A stretch of 64,000 nt of DNA from RPRB01 sp035519675 (GCA_035519675.1 DATIWB010000025.1:37526-101525); one strand, 5' to 3'; counted from the stretch's first letter, positions 8,160 through 17,373 are shown. The notes: generated by a model from the sequence alone, not told the origin. Translations and numbers: made by a program.

Positions 8160-8230
8160 CGAGCCCGTCCTCGTGAGCCAGAAGCGTGCCAGGCCCACGC
8201 GCCCCAGGTGTCGTCCACGGGGTCACCACC

Positions 8231-8482
8231 TCACTGCCACAGAGGATGCGAGTTGGTCTCTGGCTCCGACACCACGACCTGGGTGCGAACCCGGGCGAGC
8301 TCGGTCTCGATGGCGGCGATGCGGCTCTGGAGCTCGCGGATGCTGACCTCGTCGCGGTCCGTGACCTTCTGCTCCTTCACCGGCGCAGAGTCGGTACGCT
8401 CCACGTCGGAGGGACGGGGGGCGGCGAGAACGGGGGTGGCGAACGCCAGGACGACGAGCGCCGAACGCAGGATCGACTTCAT
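8231..8482 (-). CDS. Small exported coiled-coil protein, unknown function
   Basis: An 83-residue protein whose start at 8482 is fixed by AAGGAG about 8 bp upstream. Residues 1-20 are a classic signal peptide (MKSILRSALVVLAFATPVLA, cleavage after AxA). The mature chain is short and charged, and from about residue 40 heptad-like (SIRELQSRIAAIETELARVR), suggesting a periplasmic coiled coil. No enzyme motif or lipobox is present. It stands alone between the permease remnant and the YcaQ-type gene. Function unknown. Confidence 0.7.
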   Translation of the reverse strand: MKSILRSALVVLAFATPVLAAPRPSDVERTDSAPVKEQKVTDRDEVSIRELQSRIAAIETELARVRTQVVVSEPETNSHPLWQ

Positions 8483-8598
8483 GGTGTGCTCTCCTTGAGT
8501 GCGAGCACTGCGGCGTGCTCGTGCCCAGCAGACTCGATGCGCCTCTGGTCCATTCCTTCGGCCATCGGAATGCACGCACACTCGGGTGCGTCAGCTGC

Positions 8599-9786
8599 TC
8601 AGCTGCGTTCGATGCGCTCGGCGCCCGAGAGCCGGCGATGCGCCTCGAGCGCGCGGTCGAGCGCGGCGTCGAGCTCCAGCCGCTCGGACCGACGCATCCG
8701 GTGCTCCAGCCGAGGGGCGGGGACGCGAAGCACCCCGGCCTTCCGGTCGATGCGCGGCTCGATGCGCCCCACCAGCCGATCGCCCCAGAGGAGCGGCAGC
8801 ACGTAGTACCCGTGCTTGCGCGCCTTTGCCGGGACGTACACCTCCCAGACGTAGTCGAAGTCGAACAGCTGCCGGAGCAGCTCCCGGTCCCACACCAGCG
8901 GATCGAGCGGAGCGAGGAGCGCGACCTCCCGCTTGCGCAGCGAGCCACCACGGAGAAACCGCGCGTCGCTGGCGAGCATGAAGCGCTCGTCGCGCACGCC
9001 CTGCACCCGGACGCGGCGCAGGGTTCCGTCGGCCACCATCGCCTCGCTGAGTCGCGCCCGCTCGAGCGCCGGAACCGTCCCCGACCAGATCTCCGCCCCG
9101 GCCCGCAGGCCGAGCAGTCCCACGCCGCGGAAGCGGCTGAGGAGCTGGTGACGGCGGACCTCCTCCTCCGGCAGCCGCGTCTCCAGCAGAGCCTGAGGGA
9201 AGAGGCGCTCGATCCGATCATAGACCCGCACGTTTCCCAGGCGCCGGGCGATGCCGATCTGCCCGGTGCGGAAGAGCGCGTAGAGCACGGCGCGGGGAAC
9301 GGTCACCTGACCCCAGCCCCAGAGGAAGCGCTGCCCGCCGCGCTCGACGAACGCGCTGCCGGGGAGCGGGCCCTCGCGGCCGAGCCGTTGGAGAATCCCC
9401 GTCGCCAGCTCGGCGTGGCGGTGAAGCAGTCCGCGGTGCGCCTGGTCGCGATGGCGCCACTGCTCCCAGTCCACCCGGTGCACCGGGAGCTCCTCGACGG
9501 GAAGGATGTTGAGCGACTTGTTGTAGGCCTCGAAGAGGCGCCGCTCGGCGGGCAGTCCGTAGAGCCATCGCTCCATCCAGCCCCGGCGGTAGTTGCGGAT
9601 CCGCGCGGCGAGGACCAGGTCGTCATTCCGCGCCCCGGTGACCTCCAGGGGATCGAACTGCACCGAGCCCAGCTCCCGGACCACCCGGAGCACCGACTCG
9701 GCCCGCGCCGGAAGCGCCCGGGGAGGCGCGAGGAAGTGGCGACGGACGAGGAACCGGCGCGCCTGCTCGGCGGTGAGGTCGAGCAC
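8599..9786 (-). CDS. YcaQ/AlkX-type winged-helix DNA glycosylase
   Basis: About 395 residues of the HTH_42 (YcaQ/AlkZ) family, whose members excise alkylated bases and unhook interstrand crosslinks using three winged-helix domains. The catalytic motif LGSVQFDP is present: Q-F-D matches the Q-phi-D motif of the YcaQ/AlkX branch as opposed to Q-phi-Q of AlkZ. Other family blocks are RNDDLVLAARIRNYR and YVPAKARKHGYYVLPLLWGDRLVGRIEP. An in-frame ATG at 9891 would add 35 Arg/Pro-rich residues unlike the family. GTG 9786, where similarity starts, has AGGAGG 14 bp upstream, so it is preferred with reservation. It follows a redoxin gene closely, which would fit a damage-response pair. Confidence 0.85.
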   Translation of the reverse strand: MLDLTAEQARRFLVRRHFLAPPRALPARAESVLRVVRELGSVQFDPLEVTGARNDDLVLAARIRNYRRGWMERWLYGLPAERRLFEAYNKSLNILPVEELPVHRVDWEQWRHRDQAHRGLLHRHAELATGILQRLGREGPLPGSAFVERGGQRFLWGWGQVTVPRAVLYALFRTGQIGIARRLGNVRVYDRIERLFPQALLETRLPEEEVRRHQLLSRFRGVGLLGLRAGAEIWSGTVPALERARLSEAMVADGTLRRVRVQGVRDERFMLASDARFLRGGSLRKREVALLAPLDPLVWDRELLRQLFDFDYVWEVYVPAKARKHGYYVLPLLWGDRLVGRIEPRIDRKAGVLRVPAPRLEHRMRRSERLELDAALDRALEAHRRLSGAERIERS

Positions 9787-9896
9787 GCCGTGGCCCCCGG
9801 CCTCCTGGATCTGTGCCGGGCGCGGGCCGCGCGGGCGCGGAGCATCGAGACCACGTTGAGGTCGACGTCGCGTTGCCGGCGCCGCGGGCATCGCGC

Positions 9897-10499
9897 TCAG
9901 GAGTCGCCCTGCTCGGCCAGCACCTGGGCGCGCGTCCTCCCGTACGGCCAGAAGCGCGCCTTGTCACCGGCGGCCCAGGCCTGGCGGAGCGTGGGTTCCG
10001 ACAGGTCCCAGTCCGGGCGGCAGCGCTGGAGCACCGCGCGGAGGTCCTGGCGCAGCTCCTCCACCGTGGGCCGGCCGAAGAACCAGTAGCCGTTGTAGAC
10101 GCGGTAGACCTTGAGCCCCGGCTCGAGCACCAGGGTGTGCGGGACCATCGGGTTGTGCGTGGGGTCGGTGTACTCGGCGATGTCCAGGTCCTTCTGCACC
10201 TTCCGCGCGGCGTCGGACAGAAAGGTCCAGTGGGCGTCCATCCCGTTCCGGAACTCGTTCAGCTCCAGCAGCGAGTCGGTGGAGATGGTCACCATCCGGC
10301 AGTAGCCCACCTCCACCTCGCGGTGGAGCTCCACCAGGCCCTCGTGCTGGCGGCGGTCCTTGGGGCAGAAGCCGCCGCGGCTCAGGACGAGCACCAGCGG
10401 ATCCGGCCCCTGCAGCTCGGACAGCTTTCGCCGCTTGCCGGTGTGGTCGGTGAGCTCGTAGTCGGGGAACGACGCTCCGGGGACGATGTCGGCTCTCAC
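9897..10499 (-). CDS. AhpC/TSA-type redoxin (peroxiredoxin-like)
   Basis: A 200-residue protein with a thioredoxin fold: PGASFPDYELTDHTGKRRKLSEL starts the redoxin domain, and GGFCPKDRRQ carries the single candidate peroxidatic Cys at about residue 45. Later cysteines (VGYCRM, LQRCRPD) could resolve it, but this cannot be judged. The C-terminal region GYWFFGRPTVEELRQDLRAVLQ is typical of a family often annotated as peroxiredoxin-like. No signal peptide, so it is cytoplasmic. The start is GTG 10499. The YcaQ-type gene lies just downstream in the same direction. Likely role: thiol-dependent peroxide or disulfide chemistry. Confidence 0.8.
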   Translation of the reverse strand: MRADIVPGASFPDYELTDHTGKRRKLSELQGPDPLVLVLSRGGFCPKDRRQHEGLVELHREVEVGYCRMVTISTDSLLELNEFRNGMDAHWTFLSDAARKVQKDLDIAEYTDPTHNPMVPHTLVLEPGLKVYRVYNGYWFFGRPTVEELRQDLRAVLQRCRPDWDLSEPTLRQAWAAGDKARFWPYGRTRAQVLAEQGDS

Positions 10500-10659
10500 C
10501 CGCGGGAACTTGGACCGAACCGCTCTTGCAGGTCCAGCGCCCGACCACCGTCACAGTCTCGAGCCCATCCCCCGGAGCACGCTCCGCAAGAGAGGACCAC
10601 CAGACCCGATGGTTGAGCAAACGGGGCGGGGGTGCCCAGTCCAGCCGTTCGGACGCCGC

Positions 10660-11835
10660 TCAGCCCCCGACGGCGCGCAGCGCCCGGGCGCCCACTGCCT
10701 CCCGGAGCGCGTCCTTCTTGTCGGTGCGCTCCCAGGTGAATTCCTTCTCCGAGCGCCCGAAGTGTCCGTAGCTCGCGGTGCGCTGGTAGATGGGGCGGAG
10801 CAGGTCGAGGTGGTCGATGATCTCCCGCGGCTTCAGGCCGAAGGTGCGGCGGATCGCCTCGGCGATGCGCTCCTCGGGGACCTTCGCCGTCCCGAACGTC
10901 TCCACCATCACCGAGACCGGGTCGGCCACCCCGATGGCGTAGCTCACCTGGACCTCGCAGCGCTCTGCCAGCCCGGCAGCCACCACGTTCTTGGCGATGT
11001 AGCGGCCCATGTACGCCGCCGAGCGGTCGACCTTGCTCGGGTCCTTGCCGCTGAACGCGCCACCGCCGTGGCGGCCCATGCCGCCGTAGGTGTCGACGAT
11101 GATCTTCCGGCCGGTGAGGCCCGAGTCACCCATCGGGCCACCGATGACGAACCGCCCGGTGGGGTTGATGAAGAAGCGGGTCTTCCGATCGAGCAGCTTC
11201 TTGGGCAGCGCCTTGAGGATGACCTCCTCCCGCACGGCCTCGTGGATCTTCTTGTTGCTGACGTGGTTCGCGTGCTGGGTGGAAACGACCACCGTGTCGA
11301 TGCGCACCGGCTTGCCGTTCTGGTACTGCACCGTCACCTGGCTTTTCCCGTCGGGCCGGAGCCAGTCGAGCGACTTCCGCCGCACCTCCGCCAGCCGCCG
11401 GGTCAGGGCGTGGGCGTAGTGGATCGGCGCCGGCATCAGCTCGGGCGTCTCGTTGCAGGCGTACCCGAACATCATTCCCTGGTCCCCGGCGCCCTGCTCC
11501 TTGTCGTTGTCCACGCCCCGGGCGATGTCCTGGCTCTGGCCCTCGATGGCCACCATCACCCCGCACGTATGGCCGTCGTAGCCCATGTCGCTGTGGGTGT
11601 AGCCGATGCGGACGATGGTGTTGCGGACGATGGTCGGGATGTCGACGTAGGTGCTGGTGGTGACCTCGCCGGCCACGATGGCCAGGCCGGTCTTCACCAG
11701 CGTCTCCACCGCCACGCGGCCCCGCGGGTCCCCGGCGATGATCGCGTCGAGGACGCCGTCGCTGATCTGATCGGCCACCTTGTCCGGGTGGCCCTCGGTG
11801 ACCGACTCGGACGTGAACAGGAAATCCTTGGGCAT
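10660..11835 (-). CDS. metK: S-adenosylmethionine synthetase
   Basis: A 391-residue cytoplasmic enzyme making SAM from methionine and ATP. All family signatures are present: TEGHPDKVADQISD (ATP site), GAGDQGMMFGYACNE, the hexapeptide-type glycine loop GGGAFSGKDPSKVDRSAAYM and the C-terminal FGLKPREII. Length is standard. It is separated by 71 bp from the upstream glycosyltransferase gene, and a sigma-70-like promoter lies in that gap (separate entry); no SAM riboswitch fits in so short a leader. With ahcY it forms two steps of the methyl cycle in this window. Confidence 0.98.
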   Translation of the reverse strand: MPKDFLFTSESVTEGHPDKVADQISDGVLDAIIAGDPRGRVAVETLVKTGLAIVAGEVTTSTYVDIPTIVRNTIVRIGYTHSDMGYDGHTCGVMVAIEGQSQDIARGVDNDKEQGAGDQGMMFGYACNETPELMPAPIHYAHALTRRLAEVRRKSLDWLRPDGKSQVTVQYQNGKPVRIDTVVVSTQHANHVSNKKIHEAVREEVILKALPKKLLDRKTRFFINPTGRFVIGGPMGDSGLTGRKIIVDTYGGMGRHGGGAFSGKDPSKVDRSAAYMGRYIAKNVVAAGLAERCEVQVSYAIGVADPVSVMVETFGTAKVPEERIAEAIRRTFGLKPREIIDHLDLLRPIYQRTASYGHFGRSEKEFTWERTDKKDALREAVGARALRAVGG

Positions 11836-11872
11836 GGCGGGGTCTTCCAGTGGTGCTGCGAAAGGGCGCGGG

Positions 11873-11902
11873 ACACTAACGACCGGCCGCTCCCGGCGTC
11901 AA
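11873..11902 (-). promoter_or_regulatory. Sigma-70-like promoter for metK
   Basis: On the minus strand TTGACG (complement of 11897-11902) is followed after 18 bp by TAGTGT (complement of 11873-11878). The -10 ends 37 bp before the metK ATG, leaving a short leader without room for a riboswitch. Confidence 0.5.
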
Positions 11903-11906
11903 ACGG

Positions 11907-13487
11907 TCAGCGGGGAGGCGGGGTTGCGAGCACCTCGAGGCTCATCGGCTCGAACAGCGCGCTGGCATCGGCCCGCAGCCAGGCGTCCACCACCTCCCTC
12001 ACCGGGAGCCGGCCACGGAGCCGGGGCCAGGTGGCCAGTGGGGCGAGCCGCGCAGTGACCGACGGAGGGAGCAGGGTCCGCTCCTCCCGGGTGACCAGCA
12101 GCGCCTGTCCCTCCTCGAGCGCACGGAGCATCGCGGCTTCCCCGGACACCCGGTGCACCGACTTCCCCACCAGGAAGGAGTAGAGGCCCGGATTCTGCGT
12201 CGCGGTGAAGAGCGCGCGCCCCGCGGCCCGCTCCGGGACCCAGGACGGGACCGGGGGCGGCACCGCTCCCGGGAGGACGCTGGCGAAGAGGAGCACCGCC
12301 GCGCCGGCGACACCCACCGTGGACGCCAGCACCGCTCCGCGGCCGATCGCCACCGCCGCGAGCAGGAGCAGCACCAGCACTCCCCCGAGCGCAAGGCGGA
12401 CCGGAGAAGCCGTCGGGAAGCGCAGCGCGAGCAGCCCGGCCAGCGCCAGGGCGAGCAGCACCACCACGCTGCCCAGTCGGCGGCGCCCGGGCCGCACCTC
12501 GCTGGCCAGCACCGCCAGCGGCGCGAGCGCCGGCACGACGTAGTGCGGGTGCTTCAGCCCGGGAAGGCTGTAGAGGAAGAGCAGGCCCACGACCCAGGGC
12601 CAGGCGAGTGCCGCACCGGGGCCGCGCAGCCGGACCAGCGGCGTCCACGGAAGCAGCAACACCGGGAGCGCGAGCAACAGACCCAGCTCGCCCTCCACGG
12701 TCCAGGGGAAGCGGAACTTGCCCACGTTCTCGGTGCCGAAGAAGCGTCCGACGAAGACCTCGCCGTGCCGGTGGGCCATTGCCAGGTACCAGGGCGCCGC
12801 GAGCGCCAGGGCCAGCACGGCGGCTCCGAGCAGCCAGGACCGGTGGGCCCTCAGCAGCCCGCGAGGGGAGAGGTACACCACCGCCGGTGGCACCATCAGC
12901 AGCGGCCCCACCGGGCCCTTCAGCAACGTGGCGGCCGCCGCAGCCACTCCCGTCACCAGCAGGAGCCGGGGCGAGTCACCCTCCGCGACTCGCCAGAGTG
13001 CCCACAGCCCGGCGGCGAGGGCGAGCGCCAGAGGCACGTCCATGAGATCCACGCGGGCGTAGCGCAGCAGCCCCAGACAGGTGCCGAGCACGAGGATCGC
13101 CACCGGCTCGGCGGCCTCTCCCACCTCGCGGCGGGCGAGCCGGCCCGTCACCCAGGTCAGGCCCAGCGCCGCGAGCGCGACCGGCAGCCGCGCCGCCCAG
13201 AGCGTCATGCCGAACAGCGAGAAGCTGAGCGCCATGGCCCAGTAGAGAAGCGGGGGCTTGGTGAAGTCTGGACGGCCATCGACGGTGGGGGTGAGCCAGT
13301 CGCCGCGTTCGTGCATCTCGCGCGCGGCCTGGAGGTACAGGCCCTCGTCCGGATGCGTCCCTCCCGCAGGGCTGCCCAGGCCGGAGAAGAGCACCGCGGC
13401 CACGACCAGCAGCGCGACCGCTCTAGGCACGGCTGCTGCTCGGTGGGGACACGGTCCGCGCATCGAAATTGACCGGACCTCTACCAC
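11907..13487 (-). CDS. ArnT/PMT-like glycosyltransferase (GT39/GT83 family)
   Basis: A 526-residue integral membrane protein with about a dozen hydrophobic segments. The first periplasmic loop holds the acidic motif HPDEGLYLQAAREM, followed by GRPDFTKPPLLYW, and a later loop has YARVDLMDVPLA. These are hallmarks of the polyprenyl-phosphate-sugar-dependent family that moves sugars onto lipid A or proteins on the periplasmic side. About 90 residues at the C-terminus are soluble and variable. The start is GTG 13487 (GAGG 8 bp upstream); ATG 13463 is an alternative. The acceptor is unknown. It lies upstream of metK in the same direction, apparently with its own promoter. Confidence 0.88.
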   Translation of the reverse strand: MVEVRSISMRGPCPHRAAAVPRAVALLVVAAVLFSGLGSPAGGTHPDEGLYLQAAREMHERGDWLTPTVDGRPDFTKPPLLYWAMALSFSLFGMTLWAARLPVALAALGLTWVTGRLARREVGEAAEPVAILVLGTCLGLLRYARVDLMDVPLALALAAGLWALWRVAEGDSPRLLLVTGVAAAAATLLKGPVGPLLMVPPAVVYLSPRGLLRAHRSWLLGAAVLALALAAPWYLAMAHRHGEVFVGRFFGTENVGKFRFPWTVEGELGLLLALPVLLLPWTPLVRLRGPGAALAWPWVVGLLFLYSLPGLKHPHYVVPALAPLAVLASEVRPGRRRLGSVVVLLALALAGLLALRFPTASPVRLALGGVLVLLLLAAVAIGRGAVLASTVGVAGAAVLLFASVLPGAVPPPVPSWVPERAAGRALFTATQNPGLYSFLVGKSVHRVSGEAAMLRALEEGQALLVTREERTLLPPSVTARLAPLATWPRLRGRLPVREVVDAWLRADASALFEPMSLEVLATPPPR

Positions 13488-13594
13488 TGCCGCGGCCTCG
13501 AACGTGACCGCGCGGACGAAGGGGCGGCACCAGCTCCGCAGCCCGCGGAAGAGCGCTTGTCGAGCGAGCCGCCGACGGCTAACCAGCGCGGGCC

Positions 13595-15046
13595 ATGAGG
13601 ACCCTCTGCTGCCTGTCGCTCGCGCTCACCCTGGGGTGCGCACATTCGACGCCGCCGGCCGCGACACCACCGCCTTCCCCGGCCACGGCCGCGACGCCCA
13701 CCCCGCCACCGTCGGCGGATGCGGCGGCCGCGGGCTTCATCCCGGCCGACGTGCGGCCGGCGCTGGAGATCCCGGTCGAGACGTACACCCTGACCAACGG
13801 GCTCAAGGTGGCGCTCTCGCGTGACACCACCGCGCCCATCGTGACGGTCGGCGTCTATTACCACATCGGGCTTCGCATCGAGCCGCGCAACCGCACCGGC
13901 TTCGCCCACCTCTTCGAGCACATGATGTTCCAGGGCAGCGAGAACCTCGGAAAGCTCGCCTTCATCCAGCTGGTGCAGCGAAACGGCGGCTTCGTCAACG
14001 GCTCGACTCGCTTCGACTTCACCGCCTACTACGAGGTGGTCCCCTCGAACGTGCTGGAGACGATGCTCTGGGCGGAGGCCGACCGGATGCGCGGGCTCAA
14101 GGTGACCCAGGAGAACCTCACCAACCAGCAGGGGGTGGTGAAGAGCGAGGTGCGGGTCAACGTGCTCAACCGGCCCTACGGCGGCTGGCCGTGGCTCACC
14201 GTGCCGCAGCTGGCGAACAGGAACTGGTACAACGCCCACAACTTCTACGGCGACCTGGCAGACCTCGACGCGGCCACCTTGGAGGACGTCCAGCAGTTCT
14301 TCAGGACCTACTACGCGCCGAACAACGCCGCGCTGGTGGTGAGCGGGAACTTCGACCCGGGCCCGGTGAAGGCCTGGGTCTCGAAGTACTTCGAGGGGAT
14401 TCCCCGCGGCGAGGTTCCGCCGCTTCCCGACCTCACCGAGCCCCGGCAGACCGAGGAGCAGTGGAGGACGGTGGACGACAAGCTCGCCCAGCGGCCCGCG
14501 CTCGCCGTCGCCTACCACATGCCGGCGCGCGGCTCGCCCGAGTTCTGGGCCATGGCCCTGCTGCAGCAGATCCTGGTGGAGGGTCCGGACAGCCGGCTGT
14601 ACCAGGAGCTGGTGCAGAAGCGCGGGCTGACCGGCGAGGTCGAGGGCGGGGCGAACCTGATCGGCAACCAGTACAACTACCAGGGCCCGATGCTCTGGAT
14701 GGCCTACCTCTTCCACGACGCGGGGCACCCGCCGAAGGAGATCGTCTCGGCCATCGACGCAGCCATCGAGCCGCTCCGCCGCGCGCCGGTGGATCAGGCG
14801 ACCCTGGAGCGCGCCCAGGTCAAGGCCCGCAGCGCCTATTACGGTTCCCTGGAACGGCTGTACGGCTACGGCCGCGCGGATCTGCTCGCCACCCATGCCC
14901 TCTTCGACGGCGACGCCGCGACGGTGAACCGCATCGAGCCCAGCCTGCTGGCGGTTACCCCCGAGCTCATCCAGCGGACGGCCGAGGAGTGGCTCCGTCC
15001 CACCAACCGCACCGTGGTCGCCCTGCAACCGGCGGGAGGCAAGTGA
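13595..15046 (+). CDS. M16 family zinc peptidase, lipoprotein, active subunit
   Basis: The protein has 483 residues. MRTLCCLSLALTLGC is a lipoprotein signal (lipobox LTLGC), followed by a Pro/Ala/Thr linker and an M16 (pitrilysin/insulinase) domain. The inverted zinc motif HLFEH at about residues 104-108 and the downstream Glu ligand in GVVKSEVRVN are intact, so this chain should be catalytic. The next gene encodes an M16 chain without the motif; the two overlap at TGATG (15044-15048). This is the standard active/regulatory pair, here anchored to a membrane facing the periplasm. Likely role: degradation of peptides or protein fragments in the envelope. Confidence 0.94.
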   Translation: MRTLCCLSLALTLGCAHSTPPAATPPPSPATAATPTPPPSADAAAAGFIPADVRPALEIPVETYTLTNGLKVALSRDTTAPIVTVGVYYHIGLRIEPRNRTGFAHLFEHMMFQGSENLGKLAFIQLVQRNGGFVNGSTRFDFTAYYEVVPSNVLETMLWAEADRMRGLKVTQENLTNQQGVVKSEVRVNVLNRPYGGWPWLTVPQLANRNWYNAHNFYGDLADLDAATLEDVQQFFRTYYAPNNAALVVSGNFDPGPVKAWVSKYFEGIPRGEVPPLPDLTEPRQTEEQWRTVDDKLAQRPALAVAYHMPARGSPEFWAMALLQQILVEGPDSRLYQELVQKRGLTGEVEGGANLIGNQYNYQGPMLWMAYLFHDAGHPPKEIVSAIDAAIEPLRRAPVDQATLERAQVKARSAYYGSLERLYGYGRADLLATHALFDGDAATVNRIEPSLLAVTPELIQRTAEEWLRPTNRTVVALQPAGGK

Positions 15047-16449
15047 TGCTCCGCATCCTCCTCGGCCTCTCCCTGCTCGCCGGGGGGATCACCCTCGCCG
15101 CACCCGAGACGCCGCCCCCCGCCGGGCCCACCCCGTCCTTCGAGCTGCCGGCGACGACGCGGTTCAAGCTTCCGAGCGGACTCCAGATCACCCTGGTGCC
15201 CTACGGCGCCGTGCCCAAGTCGAACGTTTCGCTGGTGGTCCGCCTGGGGAACGTGGACGAGCCGGCGGGTCAGACCGGTCTCACCGACCTCGCGGGCAAG
15301 CTCCTCCTCCAGGGCACTGCGACGAGGAGCGCGGTCCAGCTCGCCGAGTCGGCGGCGAGGCTCGGCGGGGCGCTGGCGGTGAACGTCCGCGAGGACGAGA
15401 CCTCGCTGGACATGGACTGCCTCGGGGATTCCACCGCCGATGCGGTCCGGCTGGTGGCGGAGGTCGCGCGCACCCCGTCCTTTCCGGCGTCCGAGCTGCC
15501 ACGTCTCAGGGGTGACCTGCTGCGCCAGGTGGCCATCGAGCGCAGCCAGCCGCAGCCGCTCGCCGAGGACGCGTTCGCCCGGGCCATCTATGGAAGCCAC
15601 CCCTACGGCCGGGTCCTGCCGGTCGCGGCGGAGGTGGAGACATTCACCCTGGAGCAGGCGCGCCAGCTGTGGACGAGGTACGCCGGCGCCGACCGGGCGC
15701 ACCTCTACGTGGTCGGACGCTTCGATGCAGCCACGGTGCGCGCCGCCGTCGAGGAGGCGTTCGGCGGTTGGGGCAAGGTGAAGGCCCCGGCCCGGCCGAA
15801 GGCCACGCCGCGTGGCGGGAAGCGGGTCTTGCTGGTGGACCGGCCCGGCGCGGTTCAGTCCACGGTGCGCATTGGCCTGCCAGTCGTCCCCCCCACCTCG
15901 CCGGACTACATTCCGCTGGTCGTGACCGACATGCTGCTCGGTGGAAACTTCAGCAGCCGCATCACCGCCAACATTCGCGAGAAGCGGGGGTACACCTACT
16001 CGCCGCGGAGCGCTCTGGGGCTCCACCCGGGCGTGGGCACCTGGGTCGAGCAGGCGGACGTCACCACCAAGGACACCGCCGCCGCGCTGCGCGAGGTGGT
16101 GGCCGAGGTGGAGCGCCTCCGGAAGGAGCCTCCCGGCGTCGAGGAGCTGGCCGGGGTGCAGAGGTACATCGGCGGAACGTTCGTGCTCCGCAACAGCGAC
16201 CGTGCCGGCATCATCGGCCAGCTCCGCTTCGTCGACCTCCACGGCCTCCCGGCGGACTGGCTGCGGACCTACGTGCAGCGGGTGGAGGCGGTGAAGCCGG
16301 GGGACGTCACCCGCATCACCCGGAAGTACCTGGACCCATCCCGGATGACCCTGGTGGTGGTGGGGGACCGGAAGGTGGTCGAGGACTCGCTGAAGCAGTT
16401 CGGGCCGCTGAAGGTCGAGGCCCCGCGCCAAGAGGTGCGGGCGCCCTGA
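15046..16449 (+). CDS. M16 family peptidase-like protein, inactive partner subunit
   Basis: A 467-residue protein with a cleavable signal peptide (MLRILLGLSLLAGGITLAAP). The M16 fold is recognisable, but the position of the HxxEH zinc motif reads GLTDLAGKLLLQGT, so no catalytic site exists. The C-terminal domain has the R/Y-type substrate motif NIREKRGYTYSPRSALGL, as in the beta-like subunits of two-chain M16 peptidases. Its ATG overlaps the stop of the active chain, supporting a 1:1 complex. Its stop codon lies inside a 62-bp repeat unit. Confidence 0.93.
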   Translation: MLRILLGLSLLAGGITLAAPETPPPAGPTPSFELPATTRFKLPSGLQITLVPYGAVPKSNVSLVVRLGNVDEPAGQTGLTDLAGKLLLQGTATRSAVQLAESAARLGGALAVNVREDETSLDMDCLGDSTADAVRLVAEVARTPSFPASELPRLRGDLLRQVAIERSQPQPLAEDAFARAIYGSHPYGRVLPVAAEVETFTLEQARQLWTRYAGADRAHLYVVGRFDAATVRAAVEEAFGGWGKVKAPARPKATPRGGKRVLLVDRPGAVQSTVRIGLPVVPPTSPDYIPLVVTDMLLGGNFSSRITANIREKRGYTYSPRSALGLHPGVGTWVEQADVTTKDTAAALREVVAEVERLRKEPPGVEELAGVQRYIGGTFVLRNSDRAGIIGQLRFVDLHGLPADWLRTYVQRVEAVKPGDVTRITRKYLDPSRMTLVVVGDRKVVEDSLKQFGPLKVEAPRQEVRAP

Positions 16450-16575
16450 CCTCGCCGACCATTGCCCGCCTGACGACACCTCGACCTGGACCTCGACTGC
16501 GGCCGCCCTGACCTCACCGACCATTGCCCGCCTGACGACACCTCGACCTGGACCTCGACTGCGGCCGCCCTGACC
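16443..16575 (-). repeat. Two 62-bp tandem units of a dispersed intergenic repeat
   Basis: Two nearly identical 62-bp units start at 16443 and 16505, with a partial third at 16567-16575. Read on the minus strand they begin with GGTCAGGGCGGCCGC, then AGTCGAGGTCCAGGTC, then a variable half. The same core occurs at 29342 and 47304. The element begins a few bases after the ppk2 stop (minus strand) and its far end provides the TGA stop of the M16 gene (plus strand). It contains NotI-type GCGGCCGC. Confidence 0.8.
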
Positions 16576-16581
16576 GAGCGC

Positions 16582-17373
16582 TCAGCCGCCTCGCTCGATC
16601 GCCGTCGCCATCACGTCGGCACAGAGCCGGAGCACCTCCAGACGGGCGTGGTGCTTGTCGTTGGCGGAGATCAGCACCCACGGCGCGTCCGGGCGGTGGG
16701 TGCGGTCCAGCACCTCGGTGACCGCCAGCTCGTAGTCCTTCCACCTGCGGCGGTTGCGCCAGTCGTCCGGGCCAATCTTGTAGTTCTTGAACCGGTCGGT
16801 CTCCCGGGCCTTGAACCGCTCCAGCTGGGTCTTCTGGTCGATGTGGAGGAAGAACTTGGTCACCTCCACGCCGTCCGAGGTCAGCATCCGCTCGAAGGCG
16901 TTGATCTCGTCGTAGGCGCGTTTCCACTCCGGCTTCCTCGCCAGCCCCTCGACGCGCTCCACCAGCACCCGGCCGTACCAGCTGCGGTCGAACACCGCGA
17001 CCTCGCCTCGGCCCGGGAGCCGGTTCCAGAATCGCCAGAGGTAGTGGTGGCGGCGGCTCTCCTCGTCGGGCGGGCCGATGGGCCACACCTTGTACCCGCG
17101 TGGGTCGAGCTCCGCGGTGAGCCGCTTGATGCAGCCGCCCTTCCCTGCCGCATCCCATCCCTCGAAGACGAAGACCGCGCGGTGGCCGCCCTGGAACATC
17201 CTGACTTGAAGTCCGAACACCTCGCGCTGCCGCCGCTTCAGCTCCTGCTCGTAGGCCTCGTCACCCGGGACGCGGATGGAGAGGTCCACGTCGTCGAGCG
17301 AGATGGTGCCGGGTGGATAGACCTCGAACTCGTACGCTTTGTCGACCTTCGCCTTCCGGCGGCGCGTGGCCAT
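16582..17373 (-). CDS. ppk2: Polyphosphate kinase 2 family protein
   Basis: A 263-residue, single-domain PPK2: a P-loop kinase transferring phosphate between polyphosphate and nucleotides in the cytoplasm. FVFEGWDAAGKGG is the Walker A region, FDRSWYGR the Walker B/lid start, and the family block RVLVERVEG and RFKNYKIGPDDWRNR are clear. The residues that separate ADP/GDP from AMP specificity cannot be assigned with confidence by eye. The start is ATG 17373 because family similarity begins there; the open frame upstream is Arg-rich noise. It is convergent with the M16 pair and divergent from a lipoprotein hydrolase, and the intergenic repeat lies directly after its stop. Confidence 0.94.
   Translation of the reverse strand: MATRRRKAKVDKAYEFEVYPPGTISLDDVDLSIRVPGDEAYEQELKRRQREVFGLQVRMFQGGHRAVFVFEGWDAAGKGGCIKRLTAELDPRGYKVWPIGPPDEESRRHHYLWRFWNRLPGRGEVAVFDRSWYGRVLVERVEGLARKPEWKRAYDEINAFERMLTSDGVEVTKFFLHIDQKTQLERFKARETDRFKNYKIGPDDWRNRRRWKDYELAVTEVLDRTHRPDAPWVLISANDKHHARLEVLRLCADVMATAIERGG

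Noticed and set aside
11836..11906. SAM riboswitch upstream of metK
   Set aside because: The gap to the upstream gene is 71 bp and holds a promoter, leaving too short a leader and none of the class motifs.
12153..13472. Long Gln/Arg/His-rich frame opposite the ArnT-like gene
   Set aside because: It is the shadow of a membrane protein coding strand; composition is not protein-like and no start signal exists.
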